A stretch of DNA of 64,000 nt from Planococcus glaciei (GCF_900099655.1 NZ_FNDC01000005.1:142515-206514); one strand, 5' to 3'. Counted from the stretch's first letter, positions 8,862-18,321 are shown. A program made the numbers and translations. The notes: generated from the sequence alone by a model not told the origin.

Positions 8862-10844
8862 ATGAAGAAATACTGGGCAGCAATTTTATTAATCGGAGTG
8901 TTTGTGCTTTTGGCAGGCTGTTCGCAGCAGGCCACGCCGGAAGACCGGCTGGCGGCATATATCAATCATTGGAATAAAGGCGAGTATGCCGAAATGTATG
9001 ACGGATTTTTGAATGACGGCACGAAACAGGCGTATGACAAAGCGCAGTTCGTGGACCGCCAGCAAAAACTGAAAGAAGACTTGGGAATCGATGGGCTGGA
9101 AGTGGCTTATACGAAACCGGCAGAAGATGCAAAATGGGAAGAAGAGCAGCCGGCGGATTTTCCGGTGCAGGTCAAAATGAACACACTCGCCGGACCGGTG
9201 GAGTTTGAAAAAACGATGGCGCTTCTTCACGAGACGCAAGGCGAAACGGAAGACTGGTTTGTGGAATGGGATCCGTCGTTCATCTTCCCGCAATTGGAGG
9301 CCGAAGACGAAATCCGTATCGACCGCATCAAAGCGGTGCGCGGAGAAATCCTGGACCGCACCGGAAAAGGAATCGCCATTAACGGCGGCGGCTACAATAT
9401 CGGCATTGTGCCCGAAAAATTCACGGACGACAAGAAAAAAGCCGAGCTTGCGAAACTGCTGAACCAGACGGTCGAACAAATCGATGCGAAGCTTGGGCAG
9501 GACTGGGTCAAGCCGGAATTGTTTGTGCCGCTTGCAAAAATCGCGCGCAACAATACGGAAGTGCTCGATAAAGCCATTGCCATTCCAGGTGTCGCGGCGC
9601 AGCAAACCGCGATGCGGGAATATCCGTACGAAGAAGCGCTTGGGCATTTGTCGGGTTATATCGGCAGCATCACAGCGGAGCAATTGGAAGAACGGAAAGA
9701 CGAGGGCTACGCAACCGGCGACCAAATCGGGCGCCAAGGCTTGGAGCGGACATTTGAAGAACAGCTCCGCGGCAAAGATGGCATGCGAATCTGGATCGAT
9801 AAACCGGCAGAAGGCGTGGAGCCGATTACGGTTGCCGAACAACCGGTAACAGACGGAGAAAACATCACGTTGACGATTGATGCGGAACTGCAGAAAAAAG
9901 CGTTCGCTTCGATGAAAGGCGAACCGGGAACAGCGGCAGCGGTGAATCCGAAAACGGGAGAAACTTTGGCGCTCGTTTCCTCGCCAAGCTTTGACCCGAA
10001 CGAATTCACGCTCGGCATCAGCGGCGACCGCTTTAAGGAACTGGAAGCCGATCCGCTGACGCCGTTGTTCAACCGCTTTGCCCAGGCTTATGCACCCGGT
10101 TCGACCTTGAAACCGGTGACGGCTGCAATCGGCTTGGAAGCGGGGACCTTGAAGCCTGTAGAAGGCTTGGAGATCAACGGCAAGACGTGGCAAGGCGTTA
10201 CGCGCCTGCATCCGGAAGCACCGAATCCAATTGATTTGAACAAAGCCTTGGTGTTCTCAGACAATATTTACTTTGCCCAGCAGGCACTCAAAATGGGCAA
10301 TGAAACCTTTGCCGAAGGCTTGAAGAAATACGGATTCGGGGAAGACATTCCGTTTTCGATGAACTTAGAGGCTTCCCAGATTTCCAATGAAGGCACCATC
10401 GATTCGGAAGGCCAGCTCGCAGCGACTTCGTTCGGCCAAGGACAGATGCTGACGAACATCCTGCATTTGGCGACGATGTACGAACCGTTCCTGACTGACG
10501 GCATCATGTACAAACCGACGCTTGTGCTGGACGACAAAGATGCGCAGGTGTGGAAAGAAGGCTTGATTTCAGCGGAAAACGCAGCGACGCTCCGCAAAGG
10601 CATGCGCAACGTAGTTGTTGACGGCTATGCGCAATCGGCGAACATTCCAGGCGTTGCGCTTGCGGGCAAAACCGGTACAGCCGAACTGAAAGCGGCCGGG
10701 GAAGAACGCGGCAAAGAAAACGGCTTTTTCGTCACGTACAACGAAGCCGATCCGACGCTTCTGCTTGCGATGATGGTTGAAAACGTCGAAGACAATGGTG
10801 GCAGCGATTATGTGGCCGGCATGGCGGTGGAAGTGTTTAAATAA
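8862..10844 (+). CDS. pbpC: Penicillin-binding transpeptidase lipoprotein, PBP3/MecA-like
   Basis: 660 residues. A lipoprotein signal ends at Cys20 (LLAGC). An NTF2-like MecA-N domain (about 25-145) follows, then the PBP dimerisation domain (from about 155, VRGEILDRTGKGIA) and a transpeptidase domain with all three motifs: STLK at 414-417 (Ser414 nucleophile), SDN at 466-468, and KTG at 603-605. It cross-links peptidoglycan outside the membrane. Homologues are B. subtilis PBP3 (PbpC) and staphylococcal MecA; PBP3-type enzymes have naturally low beta-lactam affinity. No mec regulator is nearby. It is monocistronic with its own terminator. Confidence 0.92.
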   Translation: MKKYWAAILLIGVFVLLAGCSQQATPEDRLAAYINHWNKGEYAEMYDGFLNDGTKQAYDKAQFVDRQQKLKEDLGIDGLEVAYTKPAEDAKWEEEQPADFPVQVKMNTLAGPVEFEKTMALLHETQGETEDWFVEWDPSFIFPQLEAEDEIRIDRIKAVRGEILDRTGKGIAINGGGYNIGIVPEKFTDDKKKAELAKLLNQTVEQIDAKLGQDWVKPELFVPLAKIARNNTEVLDKAIAIPGVAAQQTAMREYPYEEALGHLSGYIGSITAEQLEERKDEGYATGDQIGRQGLERTFEEQLRGKDGMRIWIDKPAEGVEPITVAEQPVTDGENITLTIDAELQKKAFASMKGEPGTAAAVNPKTGETLALVSSPSFDPNEFTLGISGDRFKELEADPLTPLFNRFAQAYAPGSTLKPVTAAIGLEAGTLKPVEGLEINGKTWQGVTRLHPEAPNPIDLNKALVFSDNIYFAQQALKMGNETFAEGLKKYGFGEDIPFSMNLEASQISNEGTIDSEGQLAATSFGQGQMLTNILHLATMYEPFLTDGIMYKPTLVLDDKDAQVWKEGLISAENAATLRKGMRNVVVDGYAQSANIPGVALAGKTGTAELKAAGEERGKENGFFVTYNEADPTLLLAMMVENVEDNGGSDYVAGMAVEVFK

Positions 10845-10860
10845 GAGGGATGATTTTTAG

Positions 10861-10890
10861 GCTGTCGAGAGGTTCTCGGCAGCTTTTTTG
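10861..10890 (+). terminator. Terminator after pbpC
   Basis: GCTGTCGAGA with TCTCGGCAGC, then a seven-T run. Confidence 0.8.
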
Positions 10891-10919
10891 TTTTGTCTAA
10901 ATGCGTTCATTTGAAGGGA

Positions 10920-11040
10920 ACGGCGATAGAAAGTTGAAAAACTTCGATAAAGTTGTGAGAAACTTCGATAGAAACACTGGAAACTTCGATAGAAAACTTA
11001 AATACTTCGATAAGAATAGCCGGAAACGTCGATAAAGGGT
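10920..11040. repeat. 21-bp-period array, CGATAGAAA type
   Basis: Six copies of a CGATA core (usually AACTTCGATAGA) begin at 10924, 10945, 10966, 10987, 11008 and 11030, giving spacings of 21, 21, 21, 21 and 22. Sequence between cores is less conserved. It lies between pbpC and a convergent gene. The period equals seven codons, so a minus-strand frame reads as degenerate heptads (FSIEV-like), which I regard as spurious. Confidence 0.8.
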
Positions 11041-11136
11041 TGAGGCTCGTAGCAGAGCATAAAGCGATGTTTCTTTTTAACGCACAAAAAAGCACTGCAG
11101 CATGCAGTGCTCAGAAAATGTTTCATATAAAAATCT

Positions 11137-11571
11137 TCACCGAACTTTCCCAACCACCGGATAAGCTTCCAGCACTGTATCCACTTCGTCGATCAAAATC
11201 CGCAGGTAGCTTTGGTCGGACGTGAAGGTGCAGGACAGTTTGGCGCTGTCTCCTGCCGGAAAGCGGGTTTCCAAGTTCCAGATGATCTTGCCAAGGGAGT
11301 TCATCGTGCCGGTCAGATGGATGTAGTCATCCAGGTTTTTTAACGTGGCGGTTCCTTTTAAGGCCTCGTTCATGTCGCGCAGTTCATCGGCAAATTCCTT
11401 TAATTCATTCGTTCGGAGGTCGGCTTCAAAATGCGCAGTGTATCCGGGGATCTCCAGATGGATGCGGGAAGCGATCCAATTGGCATCCCAATAATCCCGG
11501 CTATTCGGGTAATTCCGCTGCAGCACTTCGATTTCCAATTTCGTTTTGTCGCCCAACACAAGAAATTTCAA
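11137..11571 (-). CDS. Hypothetical protein, possibly WapI/YxxG-like
   Basis: 144 residues from a TTG start at 11571, chosen because GGGGTG precedes it by six bases; an ATG six codons upstream lacks a ribosome site. It is soluble, with mixed alpha/beta composition. The segment NSRDYWDANWIASRI near 20-35 recalls small immunity-type proteins of the WapI/YxxG group, but this is a weak impression. No toxin gene is adjacent. It is convergent with pbpC and divergent from the MarR regulator. Confidence 0.5.
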   Translation of the reverse strand: MKFLVLGDKTKLEIEVLQRNYPNSRDYWDANWIASRIHLEIPGYTAHFEADLRTNELKEFADELRDMNEALKGTATLKNLDDYIHLTGTMNSLGKIIWNLETRFPAGDSAKLSCTFTSDQSYLRILIDEVDTVLEAYPVVGKVR

Positions 11572-11754
11572 TCTTTTCACCCCGGTCATGATAACTGTTT
11601 TAACTTAAGTCTATCAATAATGCACAGAAAAGAATATCGAAAGAAAAAGAAAAAAGCGGTGAGCCAATAAACCTTTGAATGAAGCTCGAAAACCGATCCA
11701 ACTTTTTGACTCTCTAGATGGATAGGAGTAGATTTAAGCTATCGAAAAAGATGG

Positions 11755-11775
11755 TTCGAAATGGAACTGTTCGAA
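11755..11775. promoter_or_regulatory. Possible MarR operator
   Basis: Two TTCGAA palindromes at 11755-11760 and 11770-11775 form a larger dyad about 25 bases before the MarR-type gene. MarR proteins usually bind such dyads in their own promoter. This is inference only. Confidence 0.35.
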
Positions 11776-11797
11776 AACGGAAGGATGAGCATGGACC

Positions 11798-12274
11798 ATG
11801 AAAGAGGAAAATGAAAAGTTAACGCGTTCGATCCAGTTGATGCGGTCATTCCGGAATGTGCAGAAAAACTTGATTTGCCTGGAGCAGCAGACGGCAGCCC
11901 GGAATGGGTTGTCGATGCCGCAATACGCAATTTTGATGACGCTTGGAAAATGCAAAGAGATGACGCAGAAGAAGGTAGGGGAAGTGACGTTCCTCCCGAA
12001 AAGCACCTTGAGCCAGGCGGTGGATGGCCTGGTTCGTGACGGGTTTTTGGACCGCCGGCAAGTGGAAGACAACCGGCGGGAAATGCAGCTCGCGTTGACC
12101 GAAAAAGGCGTGTCGCTTGTCGAAGCAGTCCACCAGCAGGAAGGCGGAAGCCATCAGCGGTTCCAGGAAGCCGTGGAGTCGCTGAGCGATGAACAATACG
12201 AAAAACTGCTGGAGATCCACCAGCACATTTCCGCGCATTTGGATGTGCGTGAGTTAGAGGAGCAGCGCAAATGA
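11798..12274 (+). CDS. MarR-family transcriptional regulator
   Basis: 158 residues with a winged-helix fold: helices at about 5-60, recognition region KKVGEVTFLPKSTLSQAVDGL (58-78), wing DRRQVEDNRREMQLALTEKG (84-103), and a C-terminal dimer helix. The gene starts a three-gene unit: its stop overlaps the first ABC exporter gene by four bases (ATGA), so it very likely represses that exporter. The ribosome site is poor (GGAAGG 13 bases upstream), so low translation or another start is possible. Confidence 0.85.
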   Translation: MKEENEKLTRSIQLMRSFRNVQKNLICLEQQTAARNGLSMPQYAILMTLGKCKEMTQKKVGEVTFLPKSTLSQAVDGLVRDGFLDRRQVEDNRREMQLALTEKGVSLVEAVHQQEGGSHQRFQEAVESLSDEQYEKLLEIHQHISAHLDVRELEEQRK

Positions 12275-13995
12275 TACGAATTCTAAAAAACTTGAGTGTC
12301 TACAAATGGCTTATTGTCGCTGTCACGCTTCTGATTTTTGGCCAGTCGATGGCGGACCTCTTTTTGCCGACATTGATGGCGGACATCATTGACAACGGTG
12401 TCGTGAAAGGGAACATCCCTTATATCTGGCAGATCGGCGGCTGGATGCTGTTGATTTCCGCGCTCGGGGCGGTTGCTTCGATTACGGCGAGTTACTATTC
12501 ATCAAAAGCTGCAATGGGTTTAGGGCGTGACCTTCGCGGCCGCGTGTTCAAGCATGTGGAGAAATTTTCGCTGCAGGAGTTTGACCAGGTCGGCACGGCG
12601 TCGCTCATTACCCGGACGACAAACGACATCACACAAATTCAGCAAGTAGTCATGATGATGCTGCGCATGGTCATCAGCGCACCGATCATGCTCGTCGGCG
12701 GTTTGATCATGGCGATTTCCCAAGATGCGAAATTGTCGCTGGTCATTGTCGGCGCAATGCCGTTTCTGGCAGGTTCAATCATTTTGATTTTCAGAAAAGC
12801 GATGCCGTTGTTCCAGGAAGTGCAAAAGCGGCTCGACCGCCTGAACCTGGTGCTGCGTGAAAACCTGACCGGCATCCGCGTCATCCGGGCGTTCAACCGC
12901 GAAACGGAAGAAAAAGCCCGGCTGCAAGGAGCAAACCGCGATTTGACGGACGTCTCTATCCGGGTCAATAAAATCATGGCATTCATGATGCCGGTCATGA
13001 TGCTCGTCATGAACTTGACGGTTGTGGCGGTTATTTGGTTCGGCGGCATCCGCATTGACAACGGGGCGATGCAAATCGGTGATTTGATGGCCTTTATCCA
13101 ATACGTCATGATGATCATGTTTGCACTTGTCATGGCGTCGGTCATGTTCGTCATGGTGCCGCGTGCCGCCGTTTCGGCGAACCGCATCAACGAAGTGCTG
13201 GATATGAAACCGTCATTCCAGGACTTGGGCAACGATACGGCGGACCATGAACGCGGCACGCTTGAGTTTGAAAACGTGACCTTCAGTTACCCGGGAGCCG
13301 AGAAACCCGCGCTGTCGGACATCTCTTTCAAAGCGAAGCCGGGTGAGATCACCGCCATTATCGGTGGGACCGGCTCCGGGAAGTCGACATTGATCAATTT
13401 GATTCCGCGTTTTTATGAAATTTCAAGCGGGGCCATCCGGGTCAACGGCGTCGATATCCGGAATGCGTCGCAGGATGAAGTGCGTTCGAAGCTCGGCTTT
13501 GTGCCGCAGAAATCGATTCTCTTTACCGGCACGATTGCCGACAACATCCGCTTCGGGAAAGAAGAAGCGACGCAGGCAGAACTTGAACACGCCGTCTCGA
13601 TTGCACAGGCGACTGAATTTATCAGTGGGCTGAAAGAAGGATACGCGACCGAAATTGAGCAAGGCGGTTCGAACTTGTCGGGCGGCCAGAAGCAGCGTCT
13701 CGCGATTGCCCGGGCGCTTGTCCGGAAGCCGGATATTTATATTTTTGACGACAGTTTTTCAGCGCTTGATTTCAAAACGGATGCACGGCTCCGCAAAGCG
13801 CTGAAAGATGAAACGAAAAATGCGACGGTCTTGCTGGTGGCGCAGCGCGTCAGCACGGTCGTCGACGCCGACCGCATCATCGTCCTGGAAAACGGGCGGG
13901 TTGTCGGCATGGGCACGCACGAAGAATTGATGAACAGCAACGAAGTCTACCGGGAAATCGCCTATTCCCAGTTGTCAGAGGAGGAGATCGCATGA
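12271..13995 (+). CDS. ABC exporter half-transporter, degenerate NBD (subunit 1)
   Basis: 574 residues: six-TM exporter domain (about 15-305), then an NBD with Walker A GGTGSGKST, signature LSGGQ, and Walker B IYIFDDSFSALD. The residue after the Walker B Asp is Asp, not the catalytic Glu, marking this as the non-consensus-site subunit of a heterodimeric exporter of the YfiBC, BmrCD or TM287/288 type. It overlaps the MarR gene and the next half-transporter by four bases each. Substrate is unknown; drugs or lipids are typical. Confidence 0.88.
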   Translation: MIRILKNLSVYKWLIVAVTLLIFGQSMADLFLPTLMADIIDNGVVKGNIPYIWQIGGWMLLISALGAVASITASYYSSKAAMGLGRDLRGRVFKHVEKFSLQEFDQVGTASLITRTTNDITQIQQVVMMMLRMVISAPIMLVGGLIMAISQDAKLSLVIVGAMPFLAGSIILIFRKAMPLFQEVQKRLDRLNLVLRENLTGIRVIRAFNRETEEKARLQGANRDLTDVSIRVNKIMAFMMPVMMLVMNLTVVAVIWFGGIRIDNGAMQIGDLMAFIQYVMMIMFALVMASVMFVMVPRAAVSANRINEVLDMKPSFQDLGNDTADHERGTLEFENVTFSYPGAEKPALSDISFKAKPGEITAIIGGTGSGKSTLINLIPRFYEISSGAIRVNGVDIRNASQDEVRSKLGFVPQKSILFTGTIADNIRFGKEEATQAELEHAVSIAQATEFISGLKEGYATEIEQGGSNLSGGQKQRLAIARALVRKPDIYIFDDSFSALDFKTDARLRKALKDETKNATVLLVAQRVSTVVDADRIIVLENGRVVGMGTHEELMNSNEVYREIAYSQLSEEEIA

Positions 13996-15851
13996 GCAAC
14001 GAAAAACGGCCTCCAGGCGGCAGACCCGGCGGCGGACACGGCGGGCCTCCAGGCATGAGCATGCCTGCCGAAAAACCGAAAAATTTCAAAGTGACGTTCA
14101 GACGGCTCGTCCGGTATTTGAAGCCGCGCAGCAAGCGCTTGACGGTAGTCTTCCTCGCTGCCATTTTAAGTACGGTGTTCTCGATTGTCGGACCGAAACT
14201 GACAGGGAACGCCATCACGGAATTGTTCGAAGGGGCATACGGCAAACTGCAGGGAACGCCGGGTGCCGGCATTGATTTTGGCGTCATTGGCGAAATCCTG
14301 TTGGTGCTGGCCGGATTGTATATCTTCAGCAGCCTCTTCAGTTATTTGATGCAGTACATCATGTCGACGGTGGCGCAGGATACGGTGTATGACTTGCGCC
14401 AGGATGTGAATAAAAAACTCGAGAAGCTGCCTTTGAATTATTTTGACGGCCGGCCAAACGGTGAAACTTTAAGCCGCATGACGAATGACATTGATACCAT
14501 TGGCAGTACGCTGCAGCAAAGCTTGACGCAATTTATTACGTCGGTTGTGATGTTGGTCGGTATCATTGTCATGATGCTGACGATCAGTCCATTATTGACC
14601 TTGATCGCATTTGTTTCATTGCCTCTGTCGCTGTTTGTCATCCAGCCGATCTTGAAGCGGTCGCAGACACAATTCGCCAACCAGCAGCGCTCGCTCGGCG
14701 AATTGAACGGCCATATTGAAGAAATGTACACCGGGCATCCGGTGGTGAAGGCATTTGGCCATGAGAAAAAAGCAGTGGCCAAGTTTGAACAAGTGAACGA
14801 CGAATTGTACGAAGCGGGGCGGCGCGCCCAGTTTATCTCGGGGATCATCATGCCGCTCATGACGTTTATCGGTAACTTCAGCTATGTGGTGATCAGCGTT
14901 GTCGGCGGGATTCTCGTGACGCAGCGGGCGATTTCGATCGGGGACATCCAGGCGTTCATCACGTATTCGAAACAGTTTACCCAGCCGATCATGCAAGCGG
15001 CGAATATCGCGAACATCGTCCAGTCGACGGTGGCGGCAGCGGAACGTGTCTTTGAACTGCTCGATGAACCGGAAGAACAGAAGGAAGTCGAAGCAGTCAG
15101 CCTGGACAGAGCGAAAGGCGCGGTGGTGTTCGAAGGAGTCGACTTCGGCTATGGCGAAGAATTGCTGATCCACGACATGAACATCCGAGTGAAACCGGGG
15201 CAGACAGTCGCCATCGTCGGGCCAACGGGTGCCGGCAAGACGACGTTGATCAACCTGTTGATGCGCTTTTATGAATTGAACGCGGGACGGATCCTAATCG
15301 ACGGTCTGGATACACGCGAAATGTCCCGAAGCTCGCTCCGGCATAGCTTCGGCATGGTGCTGCAGGATACCTGGCTTTTCAACGGCACCATCAAAGACAA
15401 TATCGCCTACGGCAAAAACGGTGCGACCGACGAAGAAATCTTCGCCGCAGCCGATGCCGCGCATGCGGACCATTTCATCCGTACACTGCCGGACGGCTAT
15501 GACACCGTGCTGAATGAAGAAGCATCAAATATTTCACAGGGCCAAAAACAGCTCTTGACGATTGCACGCGCCATATTGGCGGACCCGCCGATCATGATTT
15601 TGGACGAAGCCACGTCAAGCGTTGATACGCGGACGGAAATCTTCATCCAGCAGGCAATGAACCGGCTGATGGAAGGGCGCACAAGTTTCGTTATTGCGCA
15701 CCGCCTGTCAACCATCAAAGATGCCGATTTGATTCTCGTGATGGACAAAGGGAATGTCATCGAACAAGGCACCCATACCGAACTGCTTGAGAAAAACGGC
15801 TTTTACGCCGATTTGTACAACAGCCAGTTTTCGGAGAAAGTGGCCATTTAA
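13992..15851 (+). CDS. ABC exporter half-transporter (subunit 2)
   Basis: 619 residues. A Gly/Pro-rich N-terminal tail of about 35 residues (RPGGGHGGPPGMSMP) precedes the six-TM domain. The NBD has Walker A GPTGAGKTT, signature ISQGQ, and Walker B IMILDEATSSVD with the catalytic Glu intact. It complements the degenerate partner upstream, and the genes are translationally coupled (ATGA). The tail is longer than usual for this family and resembles the YfiC-type subunit. A bidirectional terminator follows. Confidence 0.88.
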   Translation: MSNEKRPPGGRPGGGHGGPPGMSMPAEKPKNFKVTFRRLVRYLKPRSKRLTVVFLAAILSTVFSIVGPKLTGNAITELFEGAYGKLQGTPGAGIDFGVIGEILLVLAGLYIFSSLFSYLMQYIMSTVAQDTVYDLRQDVNKKLEKLPLNYFDGRPNGETLSRMTNDIDTIGSTLQQSLTQFITSVVMLVGIIVMMLTISPLLTLIAFVSLPLSLFVIQPILKRSQTQFANQQRSLGELNGHIEEMYTGHPVVKAFGHEKKAVAKFEQVNDELYEAGRRAQFISGIIMPLMTFIGNFSYVVISVVGGILVTQRAISIGDIQAFITYSKQFTQPIMQAANIANIVQSTVAAAERVFELLDEPEEQKEVEAVSLDRAKGAVVFEGVDFGYGEELLIHDMNIRVKPGQTVAIVGPTGAGKTTLINLLMRFYELNAGRILIDGLDTREMSRSSLRHSFGMVLQDTWLFNGTIKDNIAYGKNGATDEEIFAAADAAHADHFIRTLPDGYDTVLNEEASNISQGQKQLLTIARAILADPPIMILDEATSSVDTRTEIFIQQAMNRLMEGRTSFVIAHRLSTIKDADLILVMDKGNVIEQGTHTELLEKNGFYADLYNSQFSEKVAI

Positions 15852-15864
15852 TTTGGATAAAAAG

Positions 15865-15897
15865 AAACCGCTCAACAAGTTGTTGAGCGGTTTTTAT
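15865..15897. terminator. Bidirectional terminator
   Basis: AAACCGCTCAACA pairs with TGTTGAGCGGTTT. A T run on the plus strand and an A run on the other side serve the convergent genes. Confidence 0.8.
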
Positions 15898-16736
15898 TAA
15901 TTTTTAAACCCTTTTTTATTGAGAAAGACGACTTTCCGGTTCTTTTTCCAAACGTTTTCACGGATCAGCCAAGCGGCAAAGCCGACTAATAATAAGGTGC
16001 CGATGGCAAGAACGATGAGGTTCGGCACTGCTTTCTCAGCGATTTCGGACATTTCCTGCACACGCAGTGCTTCCGGCCAAGTTGGGACATAGGCCATCGT
16101 GAGCGCATAAAAAGCGTTGTAGGCGATATGCAAAATGATTGGTGCCAGCAAATTCTGCGTTTTCAAATACAGCAAGGCCGCAATGATGCCGAATAGGAAC
16201 GCGCCAAGAATGTCATCGTGCATCAAGCCGAACAGCAGGCTCGAGATGAACACACCGCCCCAGCGGGAAGTTTTCAGCGCCATCCGCTTCAACAGCACGC
16301 CGCGGAAAATGAATTCTTCCGCAATCGGTTCAAGCAAAATCATAATGGCAACCGTGATAGCCAAGTAAAGCGGACTTGCCGGCAGCGGAACCGGCTCCAG
16401 CAAATAAGCAGCCCAGCCCGGTGCAATCGACCCGAAGACGTTCAGCTGAAGCCACAAAAAGCCCAGTGAAAAAGCGATTGACCCGACAATCAGCCCAATA
16501 ACTGCGCCGATCCAGCGTTCGATGCCTTGTGTAAAGGCGAACGTGGACAGCGTCACGCCCTGCAGGCGGAACTGATAGGTAAAGAACCAGGCGGGCACGA
16601 TCCCGTAAAGAGCCACCGATACCAGGATCCATTCCAAGTCTTCGCTCATCGGGAAAACGGTCGTGGCGTAAATCAGCGAAAGGTAAACAGTCAGGGTAAT
16701 CCCGACAATGTAACGAAACTTCATTTTCTCAAACAT
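15897..16736 (-). CDS. CPBP-family intramembrane metalloprotease (paralogue 1)
   Basis: 279 residues and about eight membrane segments. CPBP/Abi (Rce1-like) motifs are EEFIFRGVLL (Glu-Glu-x3-Arg), FGLMHDD and HIAYNAFYA; the Glu and two His residues form the presumed metal/catalytic centre. In bacteria these act as membrane proteases or in bacteriocin self-immunity. The start follows AAGGAG with 8-base spacing. It is a tandem paralogue of the next gene, and both begin MFE-M. Confidence 0.85.
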   Translation of the reverse strand: MFEKMKFRYIVGITLTVYLSLIYATTVFPMSEDLEWILVSVALYGIVPAWFFTYQFRLQGVTLSTFAFTQGIERWIGAVIGLIVGSIAFSLGFLWLQLNVFGSIAPGWAAYLLEPVPLPASPLYLAITVAIMILLEPIAEEFIFRGVLLKRMALKTSRWGGVFISSLLFGLMHDDILGAFLFGIIAALLYLKTQNLLAPIILHIAYNAFYALTMAYVPTWPEALRVQEMSEIAEKAVPNLIVLAIGTLLLVGFAAWLIRENVWKKNRKVVFLNKKGFKN

Positions 16737-16816
16737 TCGTGCACTCCTTATGTAGAATAAATCCAGTATAGCAGGAGTTTCGGCTTATGGAACTAAAAAT
16801 ATATCCCAAAACGCCG

Positions 16817-17692
16817 TTAAGGCATTTCGGGATGATCGGGTTCATTCTGCAGGGCTTCCCGTTGTTTTTTTAAGAAGGCCTGGTACTTCTCTTTTTCTTT
16901 TTTCTTGTTCAAGCTTTGCGCCAGCCGCAGGATGACCGCGAAGATCAGGATGCTGGTGACGAACAGGACAATCGCATTCGGCACGGCTTTCGTGTAGATG
17001 TCCGCGCTTTCCATCACGGTCAGCCATTCGGGCCAGCCGGGGCTGATGAACATCAAACCGACAACAAGCGAGTTATGGAAGATGTGCAGCAAAATCGGAA
17101 TCAGCAGATTGTCCGTCAGCAAATACAAAATCGACGCCGTCACGCCGAACAAGAACGCGCCGAAAAAGTCCATGTGGAGCATCCCGAACAACAGGCTCGA
17201 TGTCCCGATTCCTTCCCACATCGACGTCTTGGAAATCAGCCGTTTTAGGAGAAGCCCGCGGAACATGAATTCTTCCGCAATGGGTCCAATCACTGCAACA
17301 ATGAGCGATACAGTGATTAGATATGCAGTGTTGTCTGGAAACGGTGCCCGCTCGAGAAGTGAGTCGACCATCCAGGGAGCGACCGGCATCAAGACGCGCA
17401 GCTGCAGCCAAAGCATCGCCATGGAAAAAAACGTCGACAAAGTGACAAGGCCGGCGAGCGGCAACAACCAACGCGAAGCGCCTTTTAAGAACACGACGCG
17501 CGACAGCGGCACTTGCTGCTTTTGAAACTGCCGCCCGAAATACAGGACCGGCACAATCACATAAAAGGTCAGCTGGATGCCGACATCCAAGACGAGCGGA
17601 TTTGGCGAAAGCTGCACCAGTATAAAGGCGGCAATCAGTATTCCGAAAAACATCCAGCGGACAAAGTCACGGGTCCTCATTTCTTCAAACAT
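16817..17692 (-). CDS. CPBP-family intramembrane metalloprotease (paralogue 2)
   Basis: 291 residues from ATG 17692, matching the paralogue's MFE start; a GTG three codons upstream is too close to GAGAGG. Motifs are EEFMFRGLLL, FGMLHMDFFGA, and HIFHNS. A highly charged C-terminal tail (KKKEKEKYQAFLKKQRE) distinguishes it from its neighbour. The 80-base gap to the paralogue has no terminator, so co-transcription is likely. The substrate is unknown. Confidence 0.85.
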   Translation of the reverse strand: MFEEMRTRDFVRWMFFGILIAAFILVQLSPNPLVLDVGIQLTFYVIVPVLYFGRQFQKQQVPLSRVVFLKGASRWLLPLAGLVTLSTFFSMAMLWLQLRVLMPVAPWMVDSLLERAPFPDNTAYLITVSLIVAVIGPIAEEFMFRGLLLKRLISKTSMWEGIGTSSLLFGMLHMDFFGAFLFGVTASILYLLTDNLLIPILLHIFHNSLVVGLMFISPGWPEWLTVMESADIYTKAVPNAIVLFVTSILIFAVILRLAQSLNKKKEKEKYQAFLKKQREALQNEPDHPEMP

Positions 17693-17845
17693 GCTATGCA
17701 CCGCCTCTCAGGTTGACCTAAGGCAAGCGAGAAAAGTAAGCATCAGCGACAGAGGTGTTTAGTTACTTATATTTTACCCGAAAATGGGAAGACTAACTAT
17801 TTTGGAGGAAGTTTGGAGGAGGAAAAATTCTCATTTTTGCGGAAG

Positions 17846-17876
17846 GAAAAACCGCCCGGAACCGGACGGTTTTCTG
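17846..17876 (-). terminator. Terminator of the 56-residue gene
   Basis: On the minus strand AAAACCGTCCGG pairs with a CGGGCGGTTTTT arm, followed by T residues. Confidence 0.7.
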
Positions 17877-17890
17877 TTATGTATGAATGC

Positions 17891-18061
17891 TTAAAGGCCT
17901 TTTTGCTGAAGTTCCAGCTTCTTCTGTTCCAGCGCAATCTTGTCGCGCTCCAGCTGGATTTTCGCTATGTTCACTTGTGCTTTCGTGCGCATGTCAAAAC
18001 CGATAAGCACCAGAAAGGCAAGACCAAGTATAGCCGCCAATGCAAATAATCCGATTTCCAT
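17891..18061 (-). CDS. Small membrane protein, 56 residues
   Basis: Reads MEIGLFALAAILGLAFLVLI, then a cytoplasmic amphipathic helix rich in Lys, Glu and Gln ending LELQQKGL. There is one TM segment (3-22) and a 30-residue coiled-coil-like tail. A perfect AAGGAGGG lies 7 bases before the ATG, and a terminator follows the stop, so it is almost certainly expressed. It falls below common length cut-offs. The function is unknown. Confidence 0.75.
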   Translation of the reverse strand: MEIGLFALAAILGLAFLVLIGFDMRTKAQVNIAKIQLERDKIALEQKKLELQQKGL

Positions 18062-18138
18062 GGAATCCCTCCTTCATAAAAGACTTCTGCTTATTCTACG
18101 GAAGAGAGGGGCAGAAGTTTCAGGTTGATTTGTGGGGC

Positions 18139-18240
18139 AGAAGCGTATTTTTGTTGTCGCCGAGCGTATATGCGGAGTTATGGAGCGTATTTTAACCTTA
18201 GCTGAGCGTATTCTTTAGACAACCGAGCGTATTCTAAAAA
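18139..18240. repeat. 21-bp-period array, GAGCGTATT type, copy A
   Basis: AGCGTA cores start at 18142, 18163, 18184, 18205 and 18226, all exactly 21 bases apart, mostly as GAGCGTATT followed by variable sequence. The same unit and period occur at 24690-24810. It sits between two minus-strand genes' flanks, outside any convincing coding frame. Confidence 0.85.
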
Positions 18241-18286
18241 CGAAACCGCAAACCCTTTAAAAGACAGATGCCCAAACATAAAAAAC

Positions 18287-18310
18287 GCACCAGCTAAGTT
18301 CAGCTGGTGC
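18287..18310 (-). terminator. Terminator of the arginase-family gene
   Basis: GCACCAGCT pairs with AGCTGGTGC; the minus strand continues into a run of T. Confidence 0.8.
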
Positions 18311-18321
18311 ACTAAAAAGAT

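Noticed and set aside
10907..11095. A minus-strand frame with FSIEV-like heptads over the first 21-bp array
   Set aside because: The heptad pattern is a by-product of the 21-base DNA period; there is no start with a ribosome site.
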